From NCBI RefSeq assembly GCF_001700435.1, contig NZ_LYPC01000028.1, positions 258,288-322,287 of the forward strand: a DNA stretch of 64,000 bases. The letters are read 5' to 3'. This document shows, piece after piece, positions 54,745 to 63,162 of this stretch. Origin of the DNA: Paenibacillus pectinilyticus (GTDB taxonomy: Bacteria > Bacillota > Bacilli > Paenibacillales > NBRC-103111). The notes under the pieces were generated by a model. The model saw only the letters and a list, made by a program, of their open reading frames with translations. It made no database searches and was not told the origin of the DNA. Position numbers and translations under genes: made by a program. Numbering within the stretch: position 1 is the stretch's first letter; each line of letters begins with the position of its first letter.

Positions 54745-56322
54745 TTACGAAGCCGTTGTCGCCGTCGTTGTCGATGCTGTCTCTGCACTATTTTGCATAC
54801 GAATAGCCTGGTTACAAGCTGAAATGAACGCTTTGGCTACGGCTACAAGGACGTCTTGGTCGATCCCTGTGTTCTTGTAGGTTTGACCATTCACTGAAAT
54901 CGTGACCTCCGCTTCACCCGTTGCTTTCTCGCCTGTGGATAGCGAATGCAGCTCAAGATCTGCGAACTCCACATCCATCGGGATGGCTTGCTGCAGGCAG
55001 TGTACGATCGCTTCAATCGGGCCTTCGCCTGTACCGGAATAGACGTTTTCTGTGCCCGTTTGGTTGTTTCTGACGGATACGGAAGCAACACGATTGCGAT
55101 CACTGCTCGATATCACTTGCATATGCGAGAGCGTGAATGGCTCCATTTGCCCATCAACGGTTGTGCCTACAAGCTCCATCAGTTGATCGTCGGTGACCAT
55201 TTTTTGTTCATCTGCTTTTTCTTTGAAACGTGTGTACAGTGTATCCAGCTCTTCACCTGTAAGCTCAATACCGAATTGTCCAACACGATGCTTAAGTGCA
55301 TGACGGCCCGAGTGCTTGCCAAGGATGATCATAGAACGCGGAATACCAAGCTTTTCTGGGTCCATAATCTCGTAGGTGTTGCGGTTCTTCAGAAGCCCAT
55401 CCTGGTGAATGCCTGCTTCGTGTTGGAATGCATTGCGACCGACAATCGGCTTGTTGTAGGCAATCGGGAAGCCCATGATGCGGCTAACCATTTTGGATGT
55501 GTTAAAAATCTCACTCGTCACGATCCCCGTTTCCACGCCCATCGAATGCTTACGTGTTTCAATCGCCATGACGAGCTCTTCTAGGGAACAGTTTCCTGCA
55601 CGTTCGCCGACCCCATTCACGGTTACTTCTACGTGAGTAACTCCCGCCGCAATAGCAGCAAGGCTGTTGGCCACAGCCAGCCCCAGATCATTATGGCAAT
55701 GCGCGCTATACTCCACGGTATCGCCGCCACGTACGCTTTGACGCACTCTGCGGAACATCGCGCCGTACTCTTCTGGAAGTGCGTAGCCCACCGTGTCCGG
55801 AATGTTGAGGATTGTTGCACCTTCAGCGATGACTGCTTCCAGCACTTCGAAAAGGAATTCATCCCCCGTTCGCGTCGCGTCCATCGGCGAAAATTCGATC
55901 CGATCAACGAATTGCTTCGCATAGCCGACCATGGCGCGAGCCATCTCTACTACCTGCTGACGCGATTTGCGCAGCTGGAAATCTAGATGGATGTCCGACG
56001 AAGACAGGAACATGTGTATACGTCTGGATGCTGCGTCTTGCGTAGCTTTGACCGCTGCATCGATGTCGGCTTTGACCGCGCGGGCGAAGCCGCAGATCTC
56101 AATGCCTTGCAGTTCGCGTGAAATTTGCTGCACCGCTTGGAAATCGCCAGGGCTTGAGATTGGGAAGCCCGGCTCAATCGTGTCGATGCCCATTGCAGCA
56201 AGTTGTCTAGCGATGCGAATTTTCTCTTCTGGATAGAGGGAAGCGCCCGGCGCTTGTTCGCCATCACGTAGTGTTGTATCAAAAATGCGAATGCGTCGGT
56301 TGTTCGTTATATTGTTTTCCAT
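54745..56322 (-). CDS. leuA: 2-isopropylmalate synthase
   Basis: 525 residues, full-length LeuA1 type. The catalytic barrel opens RIRIFDTTLRDGEQAPGASL, with HCHNDLGLAVANSL and VNGVGERAGNCSLEE metal sites, then the C-terminal LeuA dimer regulatory domain (SVNGQTYKNTGIDQDVLVAV), which mediates leucine feedback. It makes 2-isopropylmalate for leucine synthesis. GGAGGAATTAACC precedes the ATG. It stands alone, without ilv or leuBCD genes, behind two tandem T-boxes. In B. subtilis this position (between tsaD and ydiF) has no leuA. Confidence 0.97.
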   Translation of the reverse strand: MENNITNNRRIRIFDTTLRDGEQAPGASLYPEEKIRIARQLAAMGIDTIEPGFPISSPGDFQAVQQISRELQGIEICGFARAVKADIDAAVKATQDAASRRIHMFLSSSDIHLDFQLRKSRQQVVEMARAMVGYAKQFVDRIEFSPMDATRTGDEFLFEVLEAVIAEGATILNIPDTVGYALPEEYGAMFRRVRQSVRGGDTVEYSAHCHNDLGLAVANSLAAIAAGVTHVEVTVNGVGERAGNCSLEELVMAIETRKHSMGVETGIVTSEIFNTSKMVSRIMGFPIAYNKPIVGRNAFQHEAGIHQDGLLKNRNTYEIMDPEKLGIPRSMIILGKHSGRHALKHRVGQFGIELTGEELDTLYTRFKEKADEQKMVTDDQLMELVGTTVDGQMEPFTLSHMQVISSSDRNRVASVSVRNNQTGTENVYSGTGEGPIEAIVHCLQQAIPMDVEFADLELHSLSTGEKATGEAEVTISVNGQTYKNTGIDQDVLVAVAKAFISACNQAIRMQNSAETASTTTATTAS

Positions 56323-56599
56323 GGTTAATTCCTCCTCAAGGTATGCCCGTTGTGGGCTGTTGTGATGTATGGAAGCGAGTTTTTGTGCTCGTGACTATTC
56401 GCTTAGTGTGTGATTATGGGTGGCATGTTTTTTTGGTATGCAAGCTGCTTGATGCTTGATTTTCAGCGTTACAGAAGGTGATTTCGCGTCCGGCGTTACT
56501 GTAGTGGATGTTTTTATCACTATAGCGAGAGATCTCACGGGGATGCGGCATCTCATCACCGCTGTGGACTGTGGCTGCAGCACACCTTCCACAGACGAC

Positions 56600-56878
56600 A
56601 AAAAGACCCGTCATCTCCATATAAGAGACGACGGGTCTTCACCCAGCGCGGTACCACTCTTGTTGACTCCGTTAAGGAGCCCACCTCAGATCTAGTTAGC
56701 CCATTGCTAACTAGATCACCTGATCACGGAGGTCAATCCGTTCATCCCTAAAGGCTTACTAATAAGCCGATCAGGACGACCGCTTCCAAGCGAGTTCAGG
56801 GCGTTCTCGGTCTGCGTCGCATCAACCCGCAGCTTTCTGTACCGTAGACATGAGCCCTTACTACTCTTGTTCATTGCG
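56600..56878 (-). promoter_or_regulatory. T-box riboswitch 1 (leuA-proximal), Leu specifier
   Basis: The minus strand holds the T-box core AGAGTGGTACCGCG (near 56650-56663), followed by a terminator (GAAGACCCGTCGTCTC paired with GAGATGACGGGTCTT, then T-run at 56600). Stem I begins near AACAAGAGTAGTAAGGGC (K-turn), and the 3' side has CTGAACTCGCTTGG where CTC after GAA is the likely specifier codon (Leu). It is followed by about 280 bases of leader to leuA with no gene. Confidence 0.9.
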
Positions 56879-56919
56879 TTTTTTATATGTGTCGTTACTC
56901 AATTATTAACTGCCATTGT

Positions 56920-56937
56920 GCGGTATGCGCATACCGC
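56920..56937. other. Perfect 18-base palindrome between the two T-boxes
   Basis: GCGGTATGCGCATACCGC reads the same on both strands. It could be an operator or a hairpin separating the two riboswitches; no function is known to me. Confidence 0.4.
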
Positions 56938-56955
56938 TACAACTTTCAGAACAAC

Positions 56956-57228
56956 CAAAAAAGCCTGCCATCTCTATAAAAGAGACGACAGGCTTGAACC
57001 TTCCGCGGTACCACTCTAATTGATCCGAGCTGTTACACTCGAAACCACTCATGTACCTGATCACGGGGGTCAACCGTCAAGACCTACTTGGGTGCTGGAT
57101 CCTAGGCATCCTTATCAGTCCTACCGCTCCCGGGCGAGTTCAGGTGACGTTTCGTCTGTGCTTTCACCAAGCGCACAGCTCTCTGAGCGAAACTGATCAT
57201 GCCTTACTATTCCCGTTCGTTGCGTTTG
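56956..57228 (-). promoter_or_regulatory. T-box riboswitch 2 (distal), Leu specifier
   Basis: T-box core TTAGAGTGGTACCGCGG, terminator arms AAGCCTGTCGTCTC/GAGATGGCAGGCTT, and T-run near 56957-56962. Stem I carries ATAGTAAGGC, AGAGAGCTG and, on the 3' side, CACCTGAACTCGCCCGGGAG, where CTC is the likely specifier (Leu). Complete by itself, so both units must be overcome to read leuA. Confidence 0.9.
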
Positions 57229-57243
57229 AAAGTATTGATTGTG

Positions 57244-57272
57244 ATTATAATATGCTAATTTTTCAAAGTCAA
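57244..57272 (-). promoter_or_regulatory. leuA leader promoter
   Basis: TTGACT (57267-57272) and perfect TATAAT (57244-57249), 17 bases apart, about 15 bases before the distal T-box. Confidence 0.85.
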
Positions 57273-57310
57273 TACAGTTATTTGAAAATTTATTTTTCAG
57301 CAGCAACTGA

Positions 57311-57498
57311 ATTAGTCCGATTTTGCCTGCTTATTTTCGACTGTTGGAGGAGGCTAGCGACATTAGTTCGAATTAGCCAACTTAAAAAAACCAAAACCAG
57401 CTGTTACCCGAAAATCGGCTAATTAGTTCGGCGAAATCAAACTAAACCATCCTCAGGGTCGAACAAATCCGATTTAGTTCGGTTTTTCGTACTAATCC
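57311..57498. repeat. Repeated TTAGTTCG motifs in inverted arrangements
   Basis: ATTAGTCCGA (57311), ATTAGTTCGAATTAGCC (57362), AATTAGTTCGG (57421) and GATTTAGTTCGG (57471), with inverted partners such as CGAACAAAT paired with ATTTAGTTCG (57460-57481). The stretch lies between the leuA promoter and the tsaD 3' end and has no gene. Confidence 0.5.
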
Positions 57499-57510
57499 CT
57501 GTGTGAGATC

Positions 57511-58584
57511 CTACCACTCTTCTAATTTGAGCTGCGGCTCGGCTTTCAACTCCATGGAGTCAAACTCCTGCTTGTCCCACTTGAGGAATGCGGCGGCGCC
57601 TATCATCGCCGCATTATCCGTGCAAAGCCGGTGCGGCGGCACCAGCAGCGGCACACCCAGCTGCTCGCAGCGCTCGGCGAGCCTGCTGCGCAGCCCTTTG
57701 TTCGCGGCGACTCCGCCCGCGAGCAAGAGCTGTTTCGCGCCGTATTCCTTCACGGCGCGGCTCGCTTTCTCCACAAGCACGTCGATGATGGATGCTTGGA
57801 AGCCCTTAGCAATTTGCGCGACCTGAACGGTTTCGCCGCGCATCTTGCTTTGGTTGACGACGTTCAGCACCGCGGATTTCAATCCGCTAAAGCTGAAGTC
57901 GTAAGAGTCTGCCTCGAGCCAGGAGCGAGGCATTTTGATTTCGGAATCGGCTTCCTGGGCAAGCCGATCCACGTGCGGTCCGCCCGGGTAAGGCAATCCC
58001 ATTGCCCGGGCAATTTTATCGTAGGCCTCGCCGGCCGCATCATCGCGCGTGCGCCCGATGATACGGAACTGGCCGGGGCCTTCGAGTAGAATGAGCTCGG
58101 TGTGTCCGCCGGACACGACGAGCGAAATCGAAGGATACTCCAGCTCATGAACGAGCTGGTTGGCGTAAATATGTCCCGCGATATGGTGCACACCAATCAG
58201 CGGAAGCTCTAAGGCGCAAGCGAGCGCTTTGCCCGCGACGACGCCAACTAACAGGGCCCCGATCAGTCCGGGGCCTTCGGTTACGGCAATAGCGGAGAGC
58301 TCATGAAGCACGACACCCGCTTCGGTAACAGCTTCCTCTAACATCCATGTAATGGACTCCACATGCTTACGGGAAGCCACTTCCGGCACAACGCCGCCAT
58401 AGCGTTGGTGCGTTTCGATCTGACTGGAAATCACGTTAGAACGAATGATTTTGCCATCTTCAACAATCGCCACGGAAGTCTCATCGCAGCTTGTCTCAAT
58501 CGCAAGAATATACACTGGTTTTGAAGTTTGGTCTGCCTTATTTCCTTCTTGTCTTTCCTGTACCTGATCTTCGTTACTCACCAT
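57511..58584 (-). CDS. tsaD: tRNA N6-threonylcarbamoyladenosine synthase catalytic subunit
   Basis: About 357 residues. ILAIETSCDETSVAIV, the iron-binding HHIAGHIYAN and SGGHTELIL, and LLLAGGVAANKGLRSRL are the Kae1/TsaD hallmarks. With TsaB and TsaE it makes t6A37 in ANN-decoding tRNAs. The last gene of tsaE-tsaB-rimI-tsaD; the start is uncertain among GTG 58590, ATG 58584 and a GTG one codon later. Confidence 0.97.
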   Translation of the reverse strand: MVSNEDQVQERQEGNKADQTSKPVYILAIETSCDETSVAIVEDGKIIRSNVISSQIETHQRYGGVVPEVASRKHVESITWMLEEAVTEAGVVLHELSAIAVTEGPGLIGALLVGVVAGKALACALELPLIGVHHIAGHIYANQLVHELEYPSISLVVSGGHTELILLEGPGQFRIIGRTRDDAAGEAYDKIARAMGLPYPGGPHVDRLAQEADSEIKMPRSWLEADSYDFSFSGLKSAVLNVVNQSKMRGETVQVAQIAKGFQASIIDVLVEKASRAVKEYGAKQLLLAGGVAANKGLRSRLAERCEQLGVPLLVPPHRLCTDNAAMIGAAAFLKWDKQEFDSMELKAEPQLKLEEW

Positions 58585-58603
58585 ATCCACCTATCTGAAA
58601 GCC

Positions 58604-59107
58604 TCAGTCATTGAGACTATCCTTTCTACGTTTGGGCAGATCTGCCCACATGACGACAGCGTCCTCACGATTATCTGTATAATAACCTCTGCGTATGCCT
58701 ACGGAGCGGAAACCTAACTTTTCATATAAATTTTGAGCCACATAATTCGAGGTTCTTACCTCTAGCGTCATTCGAATCGCACCTAGGAACGCAGAAGTCT
58801 TCATCAATTCGCGCAGCAATCGTTCTCCGAGCTTGCGCCCTCGATATGTGTTTTTGACAGCAATATTCGTGACATGCGCCTCTTCCATAATCAGCCACAT
58901 GCCGCCGTAACCAGCCACTTCGCCTTCGTTATCCATAATCATATAATGCGCGAATTGGTTATTGTTCAGCTCATTCTCAAAGGCACCCTTCGTCCAAGGT
59001 GTTGTGAATGCCTCCTGCTCGATCTCACAAATAAAAGGGATGTCTTCCATGGTCATCGACCGGAATATTAACGAATTCTCGATCGCCTGCGGTTGCCGCT
59101 GCTCCAT
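58604..59107 (-). CDS. rimI: Ribosomal protein S18-alanine N-acetyltransferase-type GNAT
   Basis: 167 residues. GNAT fold with IPFICEIEQEAFTTPWTKGA, the acetyl-CoA loop VKNTYRGRKLGERLLRELM and YVAQNLYEKLGFRSVGIRRGYY. Encoded between tsaB and tsaD as in most Bacilli. GGGGAGC eight bases before the ATG. Confidence 0.95.
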   Translation of the reverse strand: MEQRQPQAIENSLIFRSMTMEDIPFICEIEQEAFTTPWTKGAFENELNNNQFAHYMIMDNEGEVAGYGGMWLIMEEAHVTNIAVKNTYRGRKLGERLLRELMKTSAFLGAIRMTLEVRTSNYVAQNLYEKLGFRSVGIRRGYYTDNREDAVVMWADLPKRRKDSLND

Positions 59108-59110
59108 CTA

Positions 59111-59938
59111 TCAAAGCTCCCCTTTCTTTGTCTGCAGGCCTGCTAGCAGATTGGCTTCCGCTTCAGGCAGCCTCGTGTAATTCGGCACAAAAGTATGCAA
59201 ATCGGCCTTCTCACCCTTCGCCAATCTCGGGAAAGCGAGCTGTCCAATATATTGCGCTTCAATGTCATAAGGTATCACACTCACATTGCCCTTAAAATCT
59301 TGCGTAAAGTTTGCTAGCTCGTCCGCAAAGCCAACGGTCTCTCCAACAAACAGAATTTGTGTAGGTGCATCCTGTTCTCCCTGAGAGCTGATCAAGCTTT
59401 GGATTTGCTCCATCCAAGGTCCAATCACACGAATGCCATCTGGAATAACTTCATGCCAACTAGCATGAGGCTCACCTTCTGGCGTCAAAGCTGTTGCTCC
59501 TTCAAAGCCATACACAGCCGTGAAAGCCTGCTTCCTTCTTCCATCCATGAGGGGCACAATCCAAGTCTTGGCATCTGTTGTTTTTTCATAGTCGTCCTGT
59601 ACAGAACTACCAATAGCCATTGCTTCTAAACTAGACACGCCAATTAAGTCTAAGCCGAGTGACCAAGCGAATGTCTTCGCTACCGAAACAGCAATCCGAA
59701 CACCTGTATAGGAGCCCGGACCTTGACCAGCAGCAACAGCGCTGAGGTCTTTCGGTTTCATTCCTAGACGTGCTAATAAGTCTTGTATATGGGGAAGCAG
59801 CCCTAGCGAATGGTTACGTTCTGCGTGGGAGCTTATTTCTCCAAGCAGTTGTCCATTTTCCAAAATAGCCACTGTCATGGCCGATGTTGAGGTATCGATC
59901 GCTAAGCATCGAACTGTATCTTTTATCCGTTCACTCAT
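59111..59938 (-). CDS. tsaB: t6A biosynthesis protein TsaB
   Basis: 275 residues. CLAIDTSTSAMTVAILENG, HSLGLLPHIQDLLARLG, GQGPGSYTGVRIAVSVAKTFAW are the TsaB pattern, an inactive sister of TsaD that forms its heterodimer. The ATG at 59938 overlaps the tsaE stop (ATGA). The open frame extends 11 codons upstream. Confidence 0.95.
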   Translation of the reverse strand: MSERIKDTVRCLAIDTSTSAMTVAILENGQLLGEISSHAERNHSLGLLPHIQDLLARLGMKPKDLSAVAAGQGPGSYTGVRIAVSVAKTFAWSLGLDLIGVSSLEAMAIGSSVQDDYEKTTDAKTWIVPLMDGRRKQAFTAVYGFEGATALTPEGEPHASWHEVIPDGIRVIGPWMEQIQSLISSQGEQDAPTQILFVGETVGFADELANFTQDFKGNVSVIPYDIEAQYIGQLAFPRLAKGEKADLHTFVPNYTRLPEAEANLLAGLQTKKGEL

Positions 59939-60426
59939 TGTAAATGTCCGTTCTCCTTCATCTGTATACACCAGCTTTGATACGGCGAGCCGTATGGCGT
60001 AAGGTGAAATACACGTGTTAGATCTGCCTCTTGGGTGATCCTAATACTGAGTCTGTCTGGCGGCAGTAAATCCTCAATTAAGCTTGACCATTCGATCAGC
60101 GTAACCCCTGCCCCATAGAAGTAATCTTCTAATCCCAACTCGTCTGCTTCCTCTTGTGAAATGCGATACATATCCATATGGTAAAAGGGAAGACCTGCTC
60201 CCTCATATTCTTTGATAATGGTAAACGTCGGTGAATTCACATGCTCTGCTATTCCCATAGCTCTGGCGAATCCTTGCGAGAATCTCGTTTTGCCTGCACC
60301 CAAATCACCGTCTAATGTTAGGACAGATCCGGGTTGTAGAAACGCTGACAACAAAGTTCCCAAGCGATCTGTGTCTTCTTCGTTCTGAGAATGAAACTTA
60401 AATGTGGATTGAGTCAGTGATCTCAT
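59935..60426 (-). CDS. tsaE: t6A biosynthesis ATPase TsaE
   Basis: 163 residues. Walker A LTLDGDLGAGKTRFSQGFA, NSPTFTIIKEYEG, and YHMDMYRISQEEADELGLEDY with a Walker B-like Asp. The frame continues upstream to 60594, but that part crosses the terminator at 60496-60531. GGAAG before the ATG at 60426 and the family N-terminus (SLTQSTFKFHSQNEEDT) favour this start. Confidence 0.95.
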   Translation of the reverse strand: MRSLTQSTFKFHSQNEEDTDRLGTLLSAFLQPGSVLTLDGDLGAGKTRFSQGFARAMGIAEHVNSPTFTIIKEYEGAGLPFYHMDMYRISQEEADELGLEDYFYGAGVTLIEWSSLIEDLLPPDRLSIRITQEADLTRVFHLTPYGSPYQSWCIQMKENGHLQ

Positions 60427-60495
60427 CCCTTTCTTCCGTTTGCGCATACTGCTTCTATTATAGTCCTCGCCAGTAGGTGACAGCAACCTATCAGA

Positions 60496-60531
60496 GAAAA
60501 AAGCCCTCCCCGATTCAGAATCGGAGAAGGC
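60496..60531 (-). terminator. Terminator after sspH
   Basis: GCCCTCCCCGATTC (60503-60516) and GAATCGGAGAAGGC (60518-60531) with a T-run on the minus strand (60496-60502). Confidence 0.85.
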
Positions 60532-60550
60532 TTCATTTGCCATGCGGACC

Positions 60551-60733
60551 TTAGTGTACCTCTTCAAGCTCTCCTGCTGGCACGACCCGAGCATCTGCGG
60601 GATTACCTTCCGCGTGTACTTTGACGAGACCTTTACCGGAGTCTACACTGTCAATCCAGACAGACATCCCGTTCAAGTCCACCTCAATTTTCTCATCAGC
60701 AGCTAAAATTTCTTGAGCGCGGTGAACATTCAT
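60551..60733 (-). CDS. sspH: H-type small acid-soluble spore protein
   Basis: 60 residues, starting MNVHRAQEILAADEKIEVDL, then VWIDSVDSGKGLVKVHAEGN and an acidic end PAGELEEVH. This matches the SspH family of minor spore core proteins. Its ATG overlaps the stop of the upstream small gene (ATGA). A terminator follows. Members of this class are made in the forespore, often by sigma-G. Confidence 0.88.
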   Translation of the reverse strand: MNVHRAQEILAADEKIEVDLNGMSVWIDSVDSGKGLVKVHAEGNPADARVVPAGELEEVH

Positions 60734-60915
60734 TGTCCATCCAGTACGGATTCCGGATGATCCATCGTATCCGTGGTTGAGTGGTCAATTAAACCATTGT
60801 GTATGGTGACGTTTCCGCCCCCAAGACCCTCGTTAATCATACGATCAATGTCCATGAAATAATCATCCTTACCTTCATTGCCCGTATCTTGCGATAAATT
60901 CGATTCTGAAGCCAT
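60730..60915 (-). CDS. Small hydrophilic protein upstream of sspH
   Basis: 61 residues starting MASESNLSQDTGNEGKDDYF, then MDIDRMINEGLGGGNVTIHN. No family is recognised. Gly-rich and acidic, no membrane part. AAAGGAGGG is ideally placed before the ATG at 60915. Co-transcribed with sspH and likely a spore protein by association. Confidence 0.72.
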   Translation of the reverse strand: MASESNLSQDTGNEGKDDYFMDIDRMINEGLGGGNVTIHNGLIDHSTTDTMDHPESVLDGQ

Positions 60916-60948
60916 CCGTGAATCCCTCCTTTGGTTCGCTATTTGGGT

Positions 60949-60978
60949 TATCATATTGCTCTTATAACTTTTCCAATC
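60949..60978 (-). promoter_or_regulatory. Possible sigma-G promoter for the sspH pair
   Basis: GATTG (60974-60978) and TATGATA (60949-60955), 18 bases apart on the minus strand; close to GHATR and CATNHTA with one mismatch each. Confidence 0.35.
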
Positions 60979-61009
60979 TCAGCCCTAACCATTCTCTTAA
61001 ATCCTTGCC

Positions 61010-61039
61010 GTATAAAGGAAGTGCATCAAGAGAATACTA
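61010..61039 (+). promoter_or_regulatory. Possible sigma-G promoter for ku
   Basis: GTATA (61010-61014) matches GHATR; AATACTA (61033-61039) differs from CATNHTA only in the first base; spacer 18. In B. subtilis ku-ligD are forespore genes. Confidence 0.4.
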
Positions 61040-61073
61040 GTACAATAACGTATGTTGGGGGAGGATTTCAGCG

Positions 61074-61949
61074 ATGCATACCGTGTGGAAAGGCGCGATT
61101 AGCTTCGGCCTTGTTCATGTTCCTGTTAAAATGTTTTCAGCTACAGAAGACAAAGATATCTCGATGCGCTACATACACAAAACTTGTATTACACCGCTAT
61201 CCTATGTTCGAAAATGCCAGACTTGCGAGAAGGAAGTAGAGTGGGAAGAAATCACGAAGGGCTATGAATATGAGCCAGGGCGCTTTGTGCTTTTTGAAAA
61301 AGATGAGCTTGAGGAAATCTCCGGGGAAGCGAATAAAGAGATTAAAATTCTGGACTTCGTTAACTTGACGGATATTGACCCTGTTTATTTTCAAAAGACG
61401 TACTATCTCGGTCCTGGAGATACGGGTGCAGGTGCCTACATGCTGTTGCTCGATTCCATGCGTCAAACAGGCAAAATCGGCATCGCCAAGGTATCGATTC
61501 GCTCCAAAAGCTCGCTCGCCGCAATTCGTGTGATCGAGAACTGTTTAGCGATGGAAACGATCTTTTACCCCGATGAAATTCGTCCGATTTCACAAGTTCC
61601 GAACCTTCCCGAGAAGGTGACGGTCAATGAGCGGGAGATGGAGATGGCGAAGATGCTGATCAATCAACTCTCTACCCCTTTTGAACCTGAAAAATATAAG
61701 GATGAATACCGCGCTCGATTACTCGATGCGATTGACCGTAAGGTTGCCGGCGAAGAAATACAATCCGCACCGGAGCTGCAAAAAACGAGCGTCATCGATC
61801 TAATGGCTGCACTTCAAGCGAGCTTGAATGCAACCAAGCCGTCTGATGACAAAATAACGATAAACGAAGATGCTTCGCTTACGGATGAAAAACCAAAGAA
61901 ACCGGCGGCAAAGCCGCGTGCTCGAAAAGCTAAGGAACCTGTCTCCTGA
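61074..61949 (+). CDS. ku: Non-homologous end-joining protein Ku
   Basis: 291 residues. Starts HTVWKGAISFGLVHVPVKMF, with DISMRYIHKTC, YVRKCQTCEKEVEWEEI and FYPDEIRP, the single-domain bacterial Ku fold that threads onto DNA ends as a homodimer and recruits LigD. The Lys/Pro-rich C-terminus (KKPAAKPRARKAKEPVS) is the usual basic tail. GGGGGAGG lies before the ATG. The ligase gene follows on the same strand after a hairpin. Confidence 0.96.
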   Translation: MHTVWKGAISFGLVHVPVKMFSATEDKDISMRYIHKTCITPLSYVRKCQTCEKEVEWEEITKGYEYEPGRFVLFEKDELEEISGEANKEIKILDFVNLTDIDPVYFQKTYYLGPGDTGAGAYMLLLDSMRQTGKIGIAKVSIRSKSSLAAIRVIENCLAMETIFYPDEIRPISQVPNLPEKVTVNEREMEMAKMLINQLSTPFEPEKYKDEYRARLLDAIDRKVAGEEIQSAPELQKTSVIDLMAALQASLNATKPSDDKITINEDASLTDEKPKKPAAKPRARKAKEPVS

Positions 61950-61971
61950 GTGAACTGAGAATGCTACATGA

Positions 61972-62004
61972 GGTGCCCTATCTGACAAGATGGGGCACTT
62001 TTTT
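61972..62004 (+). terminator. Hairpin between ku and ligD
   Basis: GTGCCC...ATCT/AGAT...GGGCAC arms (61973-61978 and 61993-61998), then six T. Either terminates ku transcripts partly or attenuates ligD. Confidence 0.7.
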
Positions 62005-62044
62005 GACGGTAATAACTACGACAATGATTGAGGAGGAATACAAT

Positions 62045-62989
62045 TTGAATCTTGAACCATTGATTCCTTTTGAGCCCGTAAGTACAGACGAGCTTCCTAA
62101 AGGTGATCATTTCATTAGCCAAATCAAATGGGATGGCGTGAGAATGTTACTATATTTTGACGGGAGTACAACTAAACTATTCAATCGAAGAAGTAACGAG
62201 CGAACATTGCAATATCCTGAACTCACGCAAACCAAGGATTTCTGTTCAGCTCGATCTGTCATTTTGGATGGCGAAATCATTGCACTTTCGCAAGGCAAGC
62301 CTTCTTTTTACGAAATTATGAGACGTGACAGCGCTAGAAAATCAACTACAATTGCCAACGCGGCGCGGCAAGTTCTTATCACTTATATGGTATTTGATGT
62401 CCTGTACTGCGATGGAACTTGGGTGACTCATCTAAGTCTTAAAGAGCGACAAGCTGCGCTAGATAAAATCATTCAGCCCAATCAACACGTACAACTGGTT
62501 ACAAGTCACAACGATATGGAGGCGCTGTATAACGTTGTGGCGGAGCATGATTTAGAAGGTATTGTGATAAAAGACCTAAACAGTACCTACCTAATCAATG
62601 GAAAAGATAAGCGTTGGCTTAAAAAGAAAATGTTCAAAGACCTTTTCGCAGTTGTCAGCGGTGTTACTTACAGAGATAAAATGGTTAATTCACTTTTTTT
62701 AGGTTTATACGATGATCAGAACCAGTTATGGTACATCGGAAATGCAGGAACAGGCAAGCTTACCGTTCATGACTGGCGGATGATCACGGAGCAAGTTCAA
62801 CATTTAATAATGCGTGAACGCCCTTTTATTAACCAGACGGATCGAGAGAAAGAGGCGGTATGGATTCAACCCCAAATAGTTGTTAAGGTCACTTTTTTAG
62901 AGTGGACCCCCAACAGAACCTTAAGGCATCCTAGTATTCAAGCATTTGTAACGAGGAATGTGAAGGAATGCAACTTTGGTCAGAATTAG
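62045..62989 (+). CDS. ligD: ATP-dependent DNA ligase of the LigD type
   Basis: 314 residues. The catalytic Lys is in ISQIKWDGVRMLLYF, then FNRRSNERTLQYPELT and ILDGEIIALSQGKPSFYEI, DLEGIVIKDLNS, and the OB-fold part. It covers ligase only; the polymerase and phosphoesterase domains of larger LigD proteins are absent here, so they may be separate genes or missing. The TTG at 62045, after GAGGAGG, is the best start; the open frame begins upstream inside the ku terminator. Confidence 0.9.
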   Translation: MNLEPLIPFEPVSTDELPKGDHFISQIKWDGVRMLLYFDGSTTKLFNRRSNERTLQYPELTQTKDFCSARSVILDGEIIALSQGKPSFYEIMRRDSARKSTTIANAARQVLITYMVFDVLYCDGTWVTHLSLKERQAALDKIIQPNQHVQLVTSHNDMEALYNVVAEHDLEGIVIKDLNSTYLINGKDKRWLKKKMFKDLFAVVSGVTYRDKMVNSLFLGLYDDQNQLWYIGNAGTGKLTVHDWRMITEQVQHLIMRERPFINQTDREKEAVWIQPQIVVKVTFLEWTPNRTLRHPSIQAFVTRNVKECNFGQN

Positions 62990-63162
62990 GTTGGAACTAC
63001 TTAAATTATTTGAAATAAAATTTCAATAAGAAATATTAATTTAAAATTAAGTTACAAATTTCGAAGGAATCTGTCGAAGCGCGTCGAATCATTAACCAAC
63101 TAATTACGTATGTCTTTTTTTTCCACAGAGTTGGGAGGCATGCCAATAGAAACTAATGGTGG

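Noticed and set aside
56395-56620. Two overlapping 68-residue minus-strand frames between the T-box and leuA
   Set aside because: No ribosome sites; they lie in the untranslated leader and show no protein-like pattern.
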